Positions 52,233 through 60,631 of a stretch of DNA of 64,000 nt are shown here, piece after piece. The stretch spans positions 1-64,000 of the forward strand of contig CAXTNT010000012.1 in NCBI GenBank assembly GCA_964245825.1, in the 5' to 3' direction. The notes below the pieces were generated by a model. The model was not told the DNA's origin. It made no database searches and saw only the letters and a program-made list of their open reading frames with translations. The DNA is from CAJCIY01 sp964245825 (GTDB lineage Bacteria > Actinomycetota > Actinomycetes > Mycobacteriales > CAJCIY01). A program made the translations under genes and the position numbers. The stretch's first letter is position 1. Every line of letters begins with the position of its first letter.

Positions 52233-54149
52233 ATGACCTACACGCACGCCACCGGCCTGTTCGCCGGCACGTGGCTGCTGCTCGCGCTGCCGTTGGCGGG
52301 CGCGGCGGTGCTGCTGCTCGGTGGCCGGGCCGTGGACCGTTGGGGCCACTACCTCGCCACCCTGCTGCCCGTCGCCTCCTTCGTTCTCGCCCTGGCGCTC
52401 TTCTTCGACCTCAAGTCCCAGCCCAACAGCGGCCGCGCGGTGGACAACCACCTGTTCACCTGGATCTCCGTCGGCACCTTCCACGCCGACGCCGCGCTGC
52501 TGCTCGACCCGCTGTCGATGGTGTTCGTGCTGCTCATCACCGGGGTCGGCTCGCTGATCCACATCTACTCGCTCGGCTATCTGGCGCACGACCCGGGCCG
52601 CCGGAGGTTCTTCGGCTACCTGAACCTGTTCGTGGCCGCGATGCTGCTGCTGGTCCTCGCCGACTCCTACCTCGGCCTGTACGTCGGGTGGGAGGGCGTG
52701 GGCCTCTCCTCGTACCTGCTGATCGCCTTCTGGCAGTACAAGCCCACCGCGGCAACGGCGGCCAAGAAGGCCTTCGTGATGAACCGCGTCGGCGACGTCG
52801 GACTGAGCCTGGCGATCATGCTGATGTTCGCCGCGGTCGGCCGGGTCGACTTCGCCGGCGTCTTCGGGACGGTCGGCCAAGCGGGCCACGCCGACGTCAC
52901 GGTCATCGCGCTGCTGCTGCTGCTCGGCGCGTGCGGCAAGTCGGGCCAGGTGCCGCTACAGGGCTGGCTGCCCGACGCCATGGAGGGCCCGACGCCGGTA
53001 TCGGCGCTGATCCACGCGGCCACGATGGTCACCGCCGGCGTGTACCTCATCGCCCGCTCGGCGCCGATCTTCGACCTGGCGCCGGAAGCGCGACTGGTGG
53101 TGACGATCGTCGGCGCGGTGACGCTGCTGTACGGCGCGATCTGCGGCTGTGCGTACGACGACATCAAGAAGGTGCTGGCCTACTCCACTGTCAGCCAGAT
53201 CGGCTACATGTTCCTGGCCGTCGGCCTCGGGCCGGCCGGCTACGCGATCGCGATCATCCACCTGGTCGCGCACGGCTTCTTCAAGGCGACGATGTTCCTC
53301 GGCGCCGGTTCGGTGATGCACGGCATGGACGACCAGGTCGACATGCGCCGGTTCGGCGGCCTGCGCTCGGTCATGCCGATCACGTTCGTGACCTTCTCGA
53401 TGGGCTACCTCGCGATCATCGGGTTCCCGTTCTGGTCCGGCTTCTGGACCAAGGACAAGATCATCGAGGTGTCGTTCGACAAGGGCGGCGTCTCGGGGTA
53501 CCTGCTCGGGATCATCGCCCTGGTCGGCGCCGGCATCACCGCGTTCTACATGACCCGGCTGATGATCCTGACGTTCTTCGGCAAGCGGCGCTGGACCGAG
53601 GGCGTGCACCCGCACGAGTCGCCGGCCACGATGTGGGTCCCGATGGCGGTCCTGGCGGTCGGCGCGACCGTCGGCGGCTATCTCCTGATCTTCGGCGGTG
53701 GCGTCCAGCACTGGCTCACCCCCGTGCTCGGCAAATCCGCGGAGGAGGGCGTGCACACGGTCAGCAAGCCCGTCCTCAGCGCGATCACGCTGGTCGTGGT
53801 GGCCGGCGGCATCGGCGCCGCGTACATGGTCTTCGGGCGCGCGAAGGTCCGGATCCCCTGGCACCCGCCGCAGGCAGGCGCGCTCGTGACGGCCGCCCGC
53901 GCCAACCTCTATGGCGACGCGTTCAACGAGGCGGTGTTCATGCGCCCCGGTCAGTACCTCACCCGGGCGCTGGTGTTCCTGGAGGGCCGCGGCATCGACG
54001 GGGCCGTCGGCGGGCTGGCCGCGCTGGTCGGCGGCAGCAGCGCGCGGCTGCGGCGCACCCAGACCGGGTTCGTCCGCTCGTACGCCCTGTCCATGTCGCT
54101 CGGGGCCGTGCTGCTGGTCGGCGCGCTGCTGCTGGTGAGGTTCGGGTGA
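52233..54149 (+). CDS. nuoL: NADH-quinone oxidoreductase subunit L
   Basis: 638 residues, antiporter-like. WEGVGLSSYLLIAFW, the Lys/His blocks GKSGQVPLQGWLPDAMEGPTPVSAL and HAATMVTAGVYL, and HAFFKA-type HGFFKATMFL are visible; the C-terminus continues as the long lateral helix and a last membrane anchor. Pumps protons at the distal end. ATG preceded by GACGAAGGAT. Confidence 0.97.
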   Translation: MTYTHATGLFAGTWLLLALPLAGAAVLLLGGRAVDRWGHYLATLLPVASFVLALALFFDLKSQPNSGRAVDNHLFTWISVGTFHADAALLLDPLSMVFVLLITGVGSLIHIYSLGYLAHDPGRRRFFGYLNLFVAAMLLLVLADSYLGLYVGWEGVGLSSYLLIAFWQYKPTAATAAKKAFVMNRVGDVGLSLAIMLMFAAVGRVDFAGVFGTVGQAGHADVTVIALLLLLGACGKSGQVPLQGWLPDAMEGPTPVSALIHAATMVTAGVYLIARSAPIFDLAPEARLVVTIVGAVTLLYGAICGCAYDDIKKVLAYSTVSQIGYMFLAVGLGPAGYAIAIIHLVAHGFFKATMFLGAGSVMHGMDDQVDMRRFGGLRSVMPITFVTFSMGYLAIIGFPFWSGFWTKDKIIEVSFDKGGVSGYLLGIIALVGAGITAFYMTRLMILTFFGKRRWTEGVHPHESPATMWVPMAVLAVGATVGGYLLIFGGGVQHWLTPVLGKSAEEGVHTVSKPVLSAITLVVVAGGIGAAYMVFGRAKVRIPWHPPQAGALVTAARANLYGDAFNEAVFMRPGQYLTRALVFLEGRGIDGAVGGLAALVGGSSARLRRTQTGFVRSYALSMSLGAVLLVGALLLVRFG

Positions 54150-55744
54150 CCGTCTACCACGACAGCTTCCCGTGGCTCACGATCATCGGGCTGATCCCAC
54201 TCGTCGGTGCGCTGGTGATCGCCTTCATCCCGGCCGGCCGCGACCTGGCAGTCAAGCGGATCGCGCTGACGGTCTCGCTGATCACCCTCGGCTGGACCGC
54301 GGTGATGACGGCCGCGTACGACACCACCAAGGCTGGTTTTCAGTTCGCGCAGTCGACCAGCTGGATCGGGCAGTTCGGGATCCGGTACGCCGTCGGCACC
54401 GACGGCATCGGCCTGGTGCTCATCCTGCTCGTCGCCGTGCTCGTCCCGGTCGTGATCCTCGCCTCCTGGCACGACGCCGAGTCGGTGCGCCCGCAGGCCA
54501 CCTCCGTCCGCACATTCTTCGCGCTCGTGCTCGCGATGGAGACGATGATGATCGGCGTCTTCGCGGCGACCGACGTCTTCCTGTTCTACGTCTTCTTCGA
54601 GGCGATGCTCATCCCGATGTACTTCCTGATCGGGGCGTTCGGTGGCCCGCAGCGGTCGTACGCGGCGGTGAAGTTCCTGCTCTACTCGCTGGTGGGCGGC
54701 CTGCTGATGCTGGTCGCGATGGTCGGCCTGTACGTGCAGTCCACCCACCAGTTCGCGCACGGGACTTTCTCGATCTTCGAGCTGGAGAAGCTGCACCTGT
54801 CGACCGGACTGCAGGACTGGCTCTTCCTGGGCTTCTTCATCGCCTTCGCGATCAAGGCGCCGCTGTGGCCCTTCCACACCTGGCTGCCGGACGCCGGTGC
54901 GGAGTCGCCGATCGGCGGTTCCGTGCTGCTGGTGGGCGTGCTGGACAAGGTCGGCACGTTCGGCTTCCTGCGCTACTGCATCCCGCTGTTCCCGGACGCG
55001 TCCAAGACCTTCGCCCCGTACGTCGTCGCGCTGGCCGTCGTGGGGGTCCTCTACGGCGCGCTGGTGGCGATGGCCCAGCGCGACCTCAAGCGGTTGGTCT
55101 CGTACACCTCGATCGCGCACTTCGGCTTCATCGCCCTCGGCGTCTTCGCCTTCACCAGCCAGGGCGGCACCGGCGCGGTGCTCTACATGGTCAACCACGG
55201 GCTGTCGACGGGCGCGCTGTTCCTCGTGGTCGGTTTCATGATCGCCCGTCGCGGCAGCCGGGAGATCAGCGACTACGGCGGTACGGCGAAGCAGGCGCCG
55301 CTGCTCGGCGGGGCCTTCCTGCTGGCCGGCCTGTCCTCGCTGGCGCTGCCGGGGATGAACACCTTCGTCTCGGAGTTCCTGGTCCTGGTCGGCTCGTTCA
55401 CGCGCTACCGGGTCGCCTCGATCGTCGCGACCGTCGGGATCATCCTGGCGGCGCTCTACATCCTCATCGCCTATCAGCGCACGATGCAGGGCCCGCTCAA
55501 GGCGGGCCTGGCGGCGGTCAAGGACCTCGACGCCCGTGAGATCGCCGTGATCGCGCCGATGCTGGGCCTGGTCGTCGTGCTCGGCGTGTACCCCAAGCCG
55601 CTGATCGACATCATCAAGCCGTCCGTCACCGCGACCTACCAGCTGGCGCACCGCAGCGACCCGCCCCCGCTGGCCGCGCCCTGCCTCGCGACGACCTCGA
55701 CGTACTCCAGCACGACGACGATCTTGACCGGAGCCTGCCCGTGA
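54146..55744 (+). CDS. nuoM: NADH-quinone oxidoreductase subunit M
   Basis: 532 residues, 14 helices. FFEAMLIPMYFLIG (coupling Glu), KAPLWPFHTWLPDAGAESPIGGSVLL, RDLKRLVSYTSIAHFGF and NHGLSTGALFL are typical of NuoM. The last 30 residues are Ser/Thr-rich with two Cys (APCLATTSTY, TGACP) and are not part of the core. Overlaps nuoL and nuoN by 4 bases. Confidence 0.97.
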   Translation: MTVYHDSFPWLTIIGLIPLVGALVIAFIPAGRDLAVKRIALTVSLITLGWTAVMTAAYDTTKAGFQFAQSTSWIGQFGIRYAVGTDGIGLVLILLVAVLVPVVILASWHDAESVRPQATSVRTFFALVLAMETMMIGVFAATDVFLFYVFFEAMLIPMYFLIGAFGGPQRSYAAVKFLLYSLVGGLLMLVAMVGLYVQSTHQFAHGTFSIFELEKLHLSTGLQDWLFLGFFIAFAIKAPLWPFHTWLPDAGAESPIGGSVLLVGVLDKVGTFGFLRYCIPLFPDASKTFAPYVVALAVVGVLYGALVAMAQRDLKRLVSYTSIAHFGFIALGVFAFTSQGGTGAVLYMVNHGLSTGALFLVVGFMIARRGSREISDYGGTAKQAPLLGGAFLLAGLSSLALPGMNTFVSEFLVLVGSFTRYRVASIVATVGIILAALYILIAYQRTMQGPLKAGLAAVKDLDAREIAVIAPMLGLVVVLGVYPKPLIDIIKPSVTATYQLAHRSDPPPLAAPCLATTSTYSSTTTILTGACP

Positions 55745-57309
55745 TCGCCGCCCACCTGTCGCTGACGGCTGCGGTGCCGGGGGCGATCACCGCCCCCAGC
55801 GTCGCATACCGGCAGCTGTCGCCGATGCTGATCGTCTTCGGGGCGGCGCTGGTCGGGGTGCTCGTGGAGGCGTTCGCGCCGGCCCGGCTCCGGCGCTCCG
55901 TGCAGGTGGCGCTGGCCGGCGGGGGGTTCGTCGCCGCCTTCATCATGGTGGGCGTCAACCACGACGCGAAGGAGATCGTCGCCTCGGGGTCGGTCGCGGT
56001 CGACGGCCCGGCGCTGTTCCTCGAGGGCACGATCCTGCTGCTGGCGATGGGCTCCCTGTTCCTGCTCGCCGAACGCTCCGGCGGGGCGACCGATGCGCTG
56101 GTCGCCGACCCCGCCGCGCTGCCGGGCACCCGCGAGGCCGGCTCGCTGCTGGCCAGCACCGAGACCGTCACCGAGGCCTTCCCGCTGATGAGCTTCTCGG
56201 TCGCCGGGATGATGCTGTTCGTCTCCTCGAACTCGCTGCTCACGATGTTCGTCGCGCTCGAGGTGCTCTCGCTACCGCTGTACCTGATGGCCGGCCTCGC
56301 CCGCCGCCGCCGGTTGCTGTCCCAGGAGGCCGCACTCAAGTACTTCCTGCTCGGCGCGTTCTCCTCGGCCTTCTTCCTGTACGGGCTCGCGTTCATCTAC
56401 GGCTTCGCCGGCTCGGTCCAGTTCGGCGCGATCTTCACCGCCGCCGGCAACACCAGCCAGTCCGACACGTACCTGTTCCTGGGCATGGCGCTGCTCGCGG
56501 TCGGCCTGCTGTTCAAGATCGGCGCGGCACCGTTCCACGCCTGGACCCCCGACGTGTACGAGGGCTCACCCACGCCGGTCACGGCGTTCATGGCGGCGGG
56601 CACGAAGGTCGCGGCGTTCGGCGCGCTGCTCCGGGTGTTCTACGTCGCCTTCGGCGGGGTCCGCTGGGACTGGCGCCCGGTCATGTGGGTGGTGGCGATC
56701 CTCACCATGCTCGTCGGCGCGGTCCTCGCCGTCACCCAGACCGACGTCAAGCGGATGCTCGCGTACTCCTCGATCGCGCATGCCGGGTTCATCCTGGTCG
56801 GAGTCACCGCGGCCAACGGCCAGGGGCTCGCCGGCTCGATGTTCTACCTGCTCACCTACGGCTTCACCACGATCGGCGCGTTCGCCGTCGTCGGCCTGGT
56901 CCGGGACGGGTCCGGGGAGGCGACGCACCTGTCGCGGTGGGCCGGCCTCGGTCGGCGGGCGCCGTTCCTGGCGGGCACATTCGCGTTCTTCCTGCTCGCG
57001 CTGGCCGGCATCCCGCTGACGAGCGGGTTCATGGCCAAGTTCTACGTGTTCCAGGCAGCGGTCTCCGGGGGGGCGGCCGGTCTCGTGGTGGTCGCGGTCA
57101 TCGCCTCGGCGATCACGGCCTTCTTCTACGCGCGGGTGATCGTGCTGATGTTCTTCGCCGAGCCGAGCGCGGACGCGCCCACGATCATGCTGCCGGGCGG
57201 TTTCGCCGCGGGGGCGCTGGGCGCGGGCCTCGCCGTGACGCTCGTGCTCGGCATCGCGCCATCGTCGGTGATGACCATCGCCCACAACGCGGCCCAGTTC
57301 GTCCGCTGA
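55741..57309 (+). CDS. nuoN: NADH-quinone oxidoreductase subunit N
   Basis: 522 residues, antiporter-like. ALEVLSLPLYLMAGLARRR (coupling Glu), KIGAAPFHAWTPDVYEGSPTPVTAF, and KRMLAYSSIAHAGFILVG identify NuoN. Last gene of the 14-gene operon; the next gene has its own promoter 5 bases later, so the end of nuo and the start of the polyprenyl synthase are packed tightly. Confidence 0.97.
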   Translation: MIAAHLSLTAAVPGAITAPSVAYRQLSPMLIVFGAALVGVLVEAFAPARLRRSVQVALAGGGFVAAFIMVGVNHDAKEIVASGSVAVDGPALFLEGTILLLAMGSLFLLAERSGGATDALVADPAALPGTREAGSLLASTETVTEAFPLMSFSVAGMMLFVSSNSLLTMFVALEVLSLPLYLMAGLARRRRLLSQEAALKYFLLGAFSSAFFLYGLAFIYGFAGSVQFGAIFTAAGNTSQSDTYLFLGMALLAVGLLFKIGAAPFHAWTPDVYEGSPTPVTAFMAAGTKVAAFGALLRVFYVAFGGVRWDWRPVMWVVAILTMLVGAVLAVTQTDVKRMLAYSSIAHAGFILVGVTAANGQGLAGSMFYLLTYGFTTIGAFAVVGLVRDGSGEATHLSRWAGLGRRAPFLAGTFAFFLLALAGIPLTSGFMAKFYVFQAAVSGGAAGLVVVAVIASAITAFFYARVIVLMFFAEPSADAPTIMLPGGFAAGALGAGLAVTLVLGIAPSSVMTIAHNAAQFVR

Positions 57310-57313
57310 CCCG

Positions 57314-57319
57314 TACGCT
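57314..57319 (+). promoter_or_regulatory. -10 element TACGCT of the polyprenyl diphosphate synthase gene
   Basis: TACGCT lies 6 bases before the GTG at 57326, the leaderless spacing. This favours 57326 over the in-frame GTG at 57323. Confidence 0.45.
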
Positions 57320-57325
57320 GCTGTG

Positions 57326-58336
57326 GTGACGGTCCCTGCGTTCGCCGCTGTGCCGACGGCGCTGCAGGGGCTCGAGTTGGACGACCCGGCGCTGGAGGCC
57401 GCGGTCCGGGCCGGGCTGGCCAGGGTCGAGGACCTGCTTCGCGGCACCGTCCGCAGCGAGTACCCGTTCGTGGACGAGGCGAGCCACCACCTCGTGGCCG
57501 CGGGGGGCAAGCGCTACCGGCCCCTGGTCACCCTGCTCGCGGCGCAGGCCGCGGGCCGGATGGACCGCGACGACGTCGTGGCCGCGGCGGTCGCGATCGA
57601 GCTCACCCATCTCGCGACGCTCTACCACGACGACGTCATGGACGAGGCGACGGTGCGCCGCGGCGCCGAGGCTGCCAACCACCGCTGGGGCAACACGGTC
57701 GCGATCCTCACCGGCGACTTCCTGTTCGCCCGCGCCTCCGAGCTGACCGCCGACCTCGGCCCGGAGGCAACGCGGATCCTGGCGCGCACGATCGCGGTCC
57801 TGTGCGAGGGGCAGATCCGGGAGACCGTCGGTCCGCCCGAGGGCGGCGACCTGCTCGAGCACTACCTGCGGGTGGTCACCGAGAAGACCGGCTCGCTCAT
57901 CGCCACCGCCGGCCGGCTCGGCGCGATGTTCGGCGGTGCGACCGCCCCGGTGACGGCCGCACTGACCCGGTACGCCGAGTTCTTCGGGGTCGCGTTCCAG
58001 CTGTCCGACGACGTGCTCGACGTCGTGAGCGAGACCGCCGAATCGGGCAAGACCCCGGGCATCGACCTGCGCGAGGGCATCCTGTCGCTGCCGGTGGTCG
58101 TGGCCGCGACGGTCGACCCGCCGGTCTTCGCCCAGGTACGCGCCGACCTGTCCACCGGCGCCGCCTTCGACGCCGCGCTGGCCGCCCTCCGGGGCTCGCC
58201 CGCGATCGACGTCGCCCGCGAGATGACCGCCAAGTGGGCCGCGCAGGCCCGCGCCTCGCTCGCCGACCTGCCCCCTTCGCCGGCACGGGCGGCGCTCGAC
58301 GCGCTGTGCGACCTGGTCGTCACCCGTACCGGCTGA
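57326..58336 (+). CDS. Polyprenyl diphosphate synthase (trans-isoprenyl)
   Basis: 336 residues. First Asp-rich motif ATLYHDDVMDE (about residue 97) and second LSDDVLDVV (about 230), with GGKRYRPLV and TGDFLFARASEL between them. Makes long-chain all-trans prenyl diphosphate; placed after nuo and in the same neighbourhood as MqnP, it probably supplies the menaquinone tail (compare mycobacterial GrcC1 beside menJ). The chain length cannot be read. Confidence 0.9.
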   Translation: MTVPAFAAVPTALQGLELDDPALEAAVRAGLARVEDLLRGTVRSEYPFVDEASHHLVAAGGKRYRPLVTLLAAQAAGRMDRDDVVAAAVAIELTHLATLYHDDVMDEATVRRGAEAANHRWGNTVAILTGDFLFARASELTADLGPEATRILARTIAVLCEGQIRETVGPPEGGDLLEHYLRVVTEKTGSLIATAGRLGAMFGGATAPVTAALTRYAEFFGVAFQLSDDVLDVVSETAESGKTPGIDLREGILSLPVVVAATVDPPVFAQVRADLSTGAAFDAALAALRGSPAIDVAREMTAKWAAQARASLADLPPSPARAALDALCDLVVTRTG

Positions 58337-58434
58337 GCCGCCGTCTGCGCGCCAGCCGGTGCGGCGCTCCCCCTCCCACCGCCGCATGGGCAGCATCGGC
58401 GCGGTGGCGGCAGCGGCGGGCCTGTCGTTGGGGT

Positions 58435-58515
58435 GGCGGCGGCGGGAAAGTCGGGGTTAGGTCCGGCTATCGGCCGATCTGCCGGACGCAACTGCCACAT
58501 TCGCAGCATCGGCGC
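58435..58515. repeat. 81-bp hairpin element, copy 1
   Basis: First of two near-identical 81-bp units 179 bases apart. Begins GGCGGCGGCGGGAAAGTCGG, holds the stem GTCCGGC / GCCGGAC around the palindrome ATCGGCCGAT, and ends GCAGCATCGGCGC. A third partial copy of that end lies at 58391-58402. It sits between convergent genes. Confidence 0.85.
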
Positions 58516-58613
58516 AGTGCGCGGCAGGCCGCAAGCGCGGCAGGCATCGGCGGGGTGCGCGGTGGGCGGTGGGCGGTGCGCGGCCGCGGGGGGCCGGCTG
58601 CGGGGGTGGACAC

Positions 58614-58694
58614 GGCGGCGGCGGGAAAGTCGGGGTTACGTCCGCCTATCGGCCGATCTGCCGGACGCAACGGCCACATTCGCAGCATCGGCGC
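58614..58694. repeat. 81-bp hairpin element, copy 2
   Basis: Differs from copy 1 at three or four positions; the stem reads GTCCGCC / GCCGGAC (one mispair) while ATCGGCCGAT is unchanged. The 58337-58730 gap between the polyprenyl synthase and the convergent gene holds only these units and GC-rich spacer; no gene was seen. Confidence 0.85.
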
Positions 58695-58730
58695 CGCGGG
58701 CGCGGCGGTGGCGGTGGCGGTGGGGCCGCG

Positions 58731-59480
58731 CTAGCGGGTGCGGCGCTCCCCCTCCAGCCACTCGGCGAACGTGATGGTGCCGCGCAGGCCGCCGGCGCCG
58801 GGCAGCAGACCGCCACCGCGCATGGCCCTGCCCGCCGCACCCGGCACCCGAATCGGGACCACGACGGCGCGGCGGCCACGCGCGCGCAGCAGGTCCCGGG
58901 TCAGCCGCGGCATCATCGCGATCTCCGGTCCAGCCATCTCGACCATCGGACCACCCGGGGCCGCGACCGCGAGCGCGACCAGTTGCGCCGCGACCTCGAC
59001 GGCGGCGACCGGCTGGCTGCGCATGATCGGCACCGGGACGAAAGGTCCCAGCGAACCCAGCGTCAGCTGCCCGGCGAACTCGTGGAACTGGGTGGCGCGC
59101 AGCACCGTCGAGGGCGGACCGCCGGCCGCGACCAGCTCCTCCTGGCGGAGCTTGCCCGCGTAGTAGCCGAGGTCGACCCGGTCGACGCCGACGATCGACA
59201 GGACGACGTGGTGGCCGACCCCCGCCCGGCCGGCAGCGGCGAGCAGCCGACGACCGGCGGCGTCGAAGAACGCGACCGACCGCCGGCGGAGCGCCGTCCG
59301 GACGTTGCTCACGTCGATGGTTGCATCCGCCCCGGCCAGCGCCTCGTCCAGACCACGGCCGGTGACGAGGTCGACGCCGGTGGAGCGGACCAGCACCACG
59401 GGGTCGTGCCCCGCGGCGCGGGCGGCCTCGACGACCATCGCGCCCACCAGCCCGGTCCCGCCGGCGACCGCGATACGCAT
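58731..59480 (-). CDS. NAD(P)-binding NmrA/atypical SDR family protein
   Basis: 249 residues. Rossmann start MRIAVAGGTGLVGAMVVEAA, then VVLVRSTGVDLVTGRGLDEAL, HHVVLSIVGVDRVDLGYYAGK (Y and K spaced as in atypical SDRs, YYAGK) and the C-terminal TFAEWLEGERR. Function of these is generally unknown; some are redox or NADP sensors or reductases. It ends the korA-korB-small ORF operon on the minus strand, with a 2-base gap to the small ORF. Confidence 0.83.
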   Translation of the reverse strand: MRIAVAGGTGLVGAMVVEAARAAGHDPVVLVRSTGVDLVTGRGLDEALAGADATIDVSNVRTALRRRSVAFFDAAGRRLLAAAGRAGVGHHVVLSIVGVDRVDLGYYAGKLRQEELVAAGGPPSTVLRATQFHEFAGQLTLGSLGPFVPVPIMRSQPVAAVEVAAQLVALAVAAPGGPMVEMAGPEIAMMPRLTRDLLRARGRRAVVVPIRVPGAAGRAMRGGGLLPGAGGLRGTITFAEWLEGERRTR

Positions 59481-59482
59481 GG

Positions 59483-59590
59483 TCAGACCCGGTTCCCGGT
59501 GGGCCGGCCGACGACGGCCAGCGTCTCGTCGAGCGCGGCGTTCTTGGCGGCCAGGTTGGTGGCGAGCCGCGCGAGGAGCTCGACTGCCAC
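59483..59590 (-). CDS. 35-residue conserved-looking small ORF between korB and the NmrA-like gene
   Basis: GTG-started frame coding for a peptide beginning MAVELLARLATNLAAKNAAL and ending GRPTGNRV. It starts 2 bases after the korB stop and ends 2 bases before the next ATG, filling the gap exactly. All but one of its 35 sense codons end in G or C, as in real genes here. There is no ribosome binding site, so it would rely on coupling to korB. Helical; I do not recognise it. Confidence 0.45.
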   Translation of the reverse strand: MAVELLARLATNLAAKNAALDETLAVVGRPTGNRV

Positions 59591-59592
59591 CG

Positions 59593-60588
59593 CTACGCGA
59601 CGGTCCAGGTGTCCGCGCCGGTCAGCAGCGTCTGCAGCATCGCGGCCGAGTCATCCGACGCACTGCGCGCGGCGGTCGCCATCTGCTCGGCCAGCAACGC
59701 GTCGTACGAGGGTCGCTCCACCGCGCGGAAGACGCCGATCGGCGTCGGCGAGGTCAGCCGCGACAGCGAGAACGCGTACGACGGGTCCACTGCGTGCGCG
59801 TCGTGCACGACCGCGTCGGCCGCCTCGCCGTCGACCAGCTGCAGCGAGCCGTCGGGCGCCCGGACGACCGACTGCGTCGAGGACCGCAGCGGCTGCCCGT
59901 GCTCGAGCCGGATCGTCGCCGCGTCGCGGGTGTCGCCGTCCTTGAGCACCTCGAAGGCATTGTCGTTGAAGATGTTGCAGTTCTGGTAGATCTCCACGAA
60001 GGCGCTGCCGGCATGCTGCGAGGCTGCGCGGAGCACCGACGTGAGGTGCTTGCGGTCGGAGTCGATGGACCTCGCGACGAAGGTCGCCTCCGCCCCGAGC
60101 ACCAGCGAGATCGGGTTGTACGGGTAGTCGAGCGACCCCATGGGCGTGGACTTGGTGATCTTGCCCTGCTCGGAGGTCGGTGAGTACTGGCCCTTGGTCA
60201 GCCCGTAGATCTGGTTGTTGAACAGCAGGATCGTGAGGTTGACGTTGCGGCGCAGCGCATGCAGCAGATGGTTCCCGCCGATCGACAGCCCGTCGCCGTC
60301 GCCGGTGACGACGAAGACCTTCAGGTCCGGCCGGGACAGGGCCAGGCCGGACGCGATCGCCGGCGCGCGGCCGTGGATCGAGTGCATCCCGTACGTGTCG
60401 ACGTAGTAGGGGAACCGCGACGAGCAACCGATCCCCGAGATGAACACGACGTCCTCCCGCGGCAGACCGAGCTCGGGCAGGAACGCCTGGACCGCCGAGA
60501 GGATCGCGTAGTCACCGCAGCCCGGGCACCACCGCACCTCCTGGTCGGAGGTGAAGTCCTTCTTGGTGAGCTGGACGTCGACGGTCAT
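59593..60588 (-). CDS. korB: 2-oxoacid:ferredoxin oxidoreductase subunit beta (KorB-like)
   Basis: 331 residues. Thiamine diphosphate and [4Fe-4S] subunit: VRWCPGCGDYAIL (Cys pair), ISGIGCSSRFPYYVDTYGMH (Cys), TPP-Mg motif VVTGDGDGLSIGGNHLLHA...NN and the last Cys at EIYQNCNIF. With KorA it oxidises 2-oxoglutarate (or a similar oxoacid) with CoA, reducing ferredoxin; mycobacteria and Streptomyces use it in the TCA cycle. ATG with GAGGGAGA upstream. Confidence 0.94.
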   Translation of the reverse strand: MTVDVQLTKKDFTSDQEVRWCPGCGDYAILSAVQAFLPELGLPREDVVFISGIGCSSRFPYYVDTYGMHSIHGRAPAIASGLALSRPDLKVFVVTGDGDGLSIGGNHLLHALRRNVNLTILLFNNQIYGLTKGQYSPTSEQGKITKSTPMGSLDYPYNPISLVLGAEATFVARSIDSDRKHLTSVLRAASQHAGSAFVEIYQNCNIFNDNAFEVLKDGDTRDAATIRLEHGQPLRSSTQSVVRAPDGSLQLVDGEAADAVVHDAHAVDPSYAFSLSRLTSPTPIGVFRAVERPSYDALLAEQMATAARSASDDSAAMLQTLLTGADTWTVA

Positions 60589-60631
60589 CGGGTCTCCCTC
60601 GTGCTCGCGGTGTCGTCTCGCGCGGCCGGGC

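Noticed and set aside
58641..58660. Sigma-28 (flagellar) promoter inside the 81-bp repeat
   Set aside because: GCCGATAG on the minus strand has no TAAA-type -35 and is a by-product of the ATCGGCCGAT palindrome; no gene follows.
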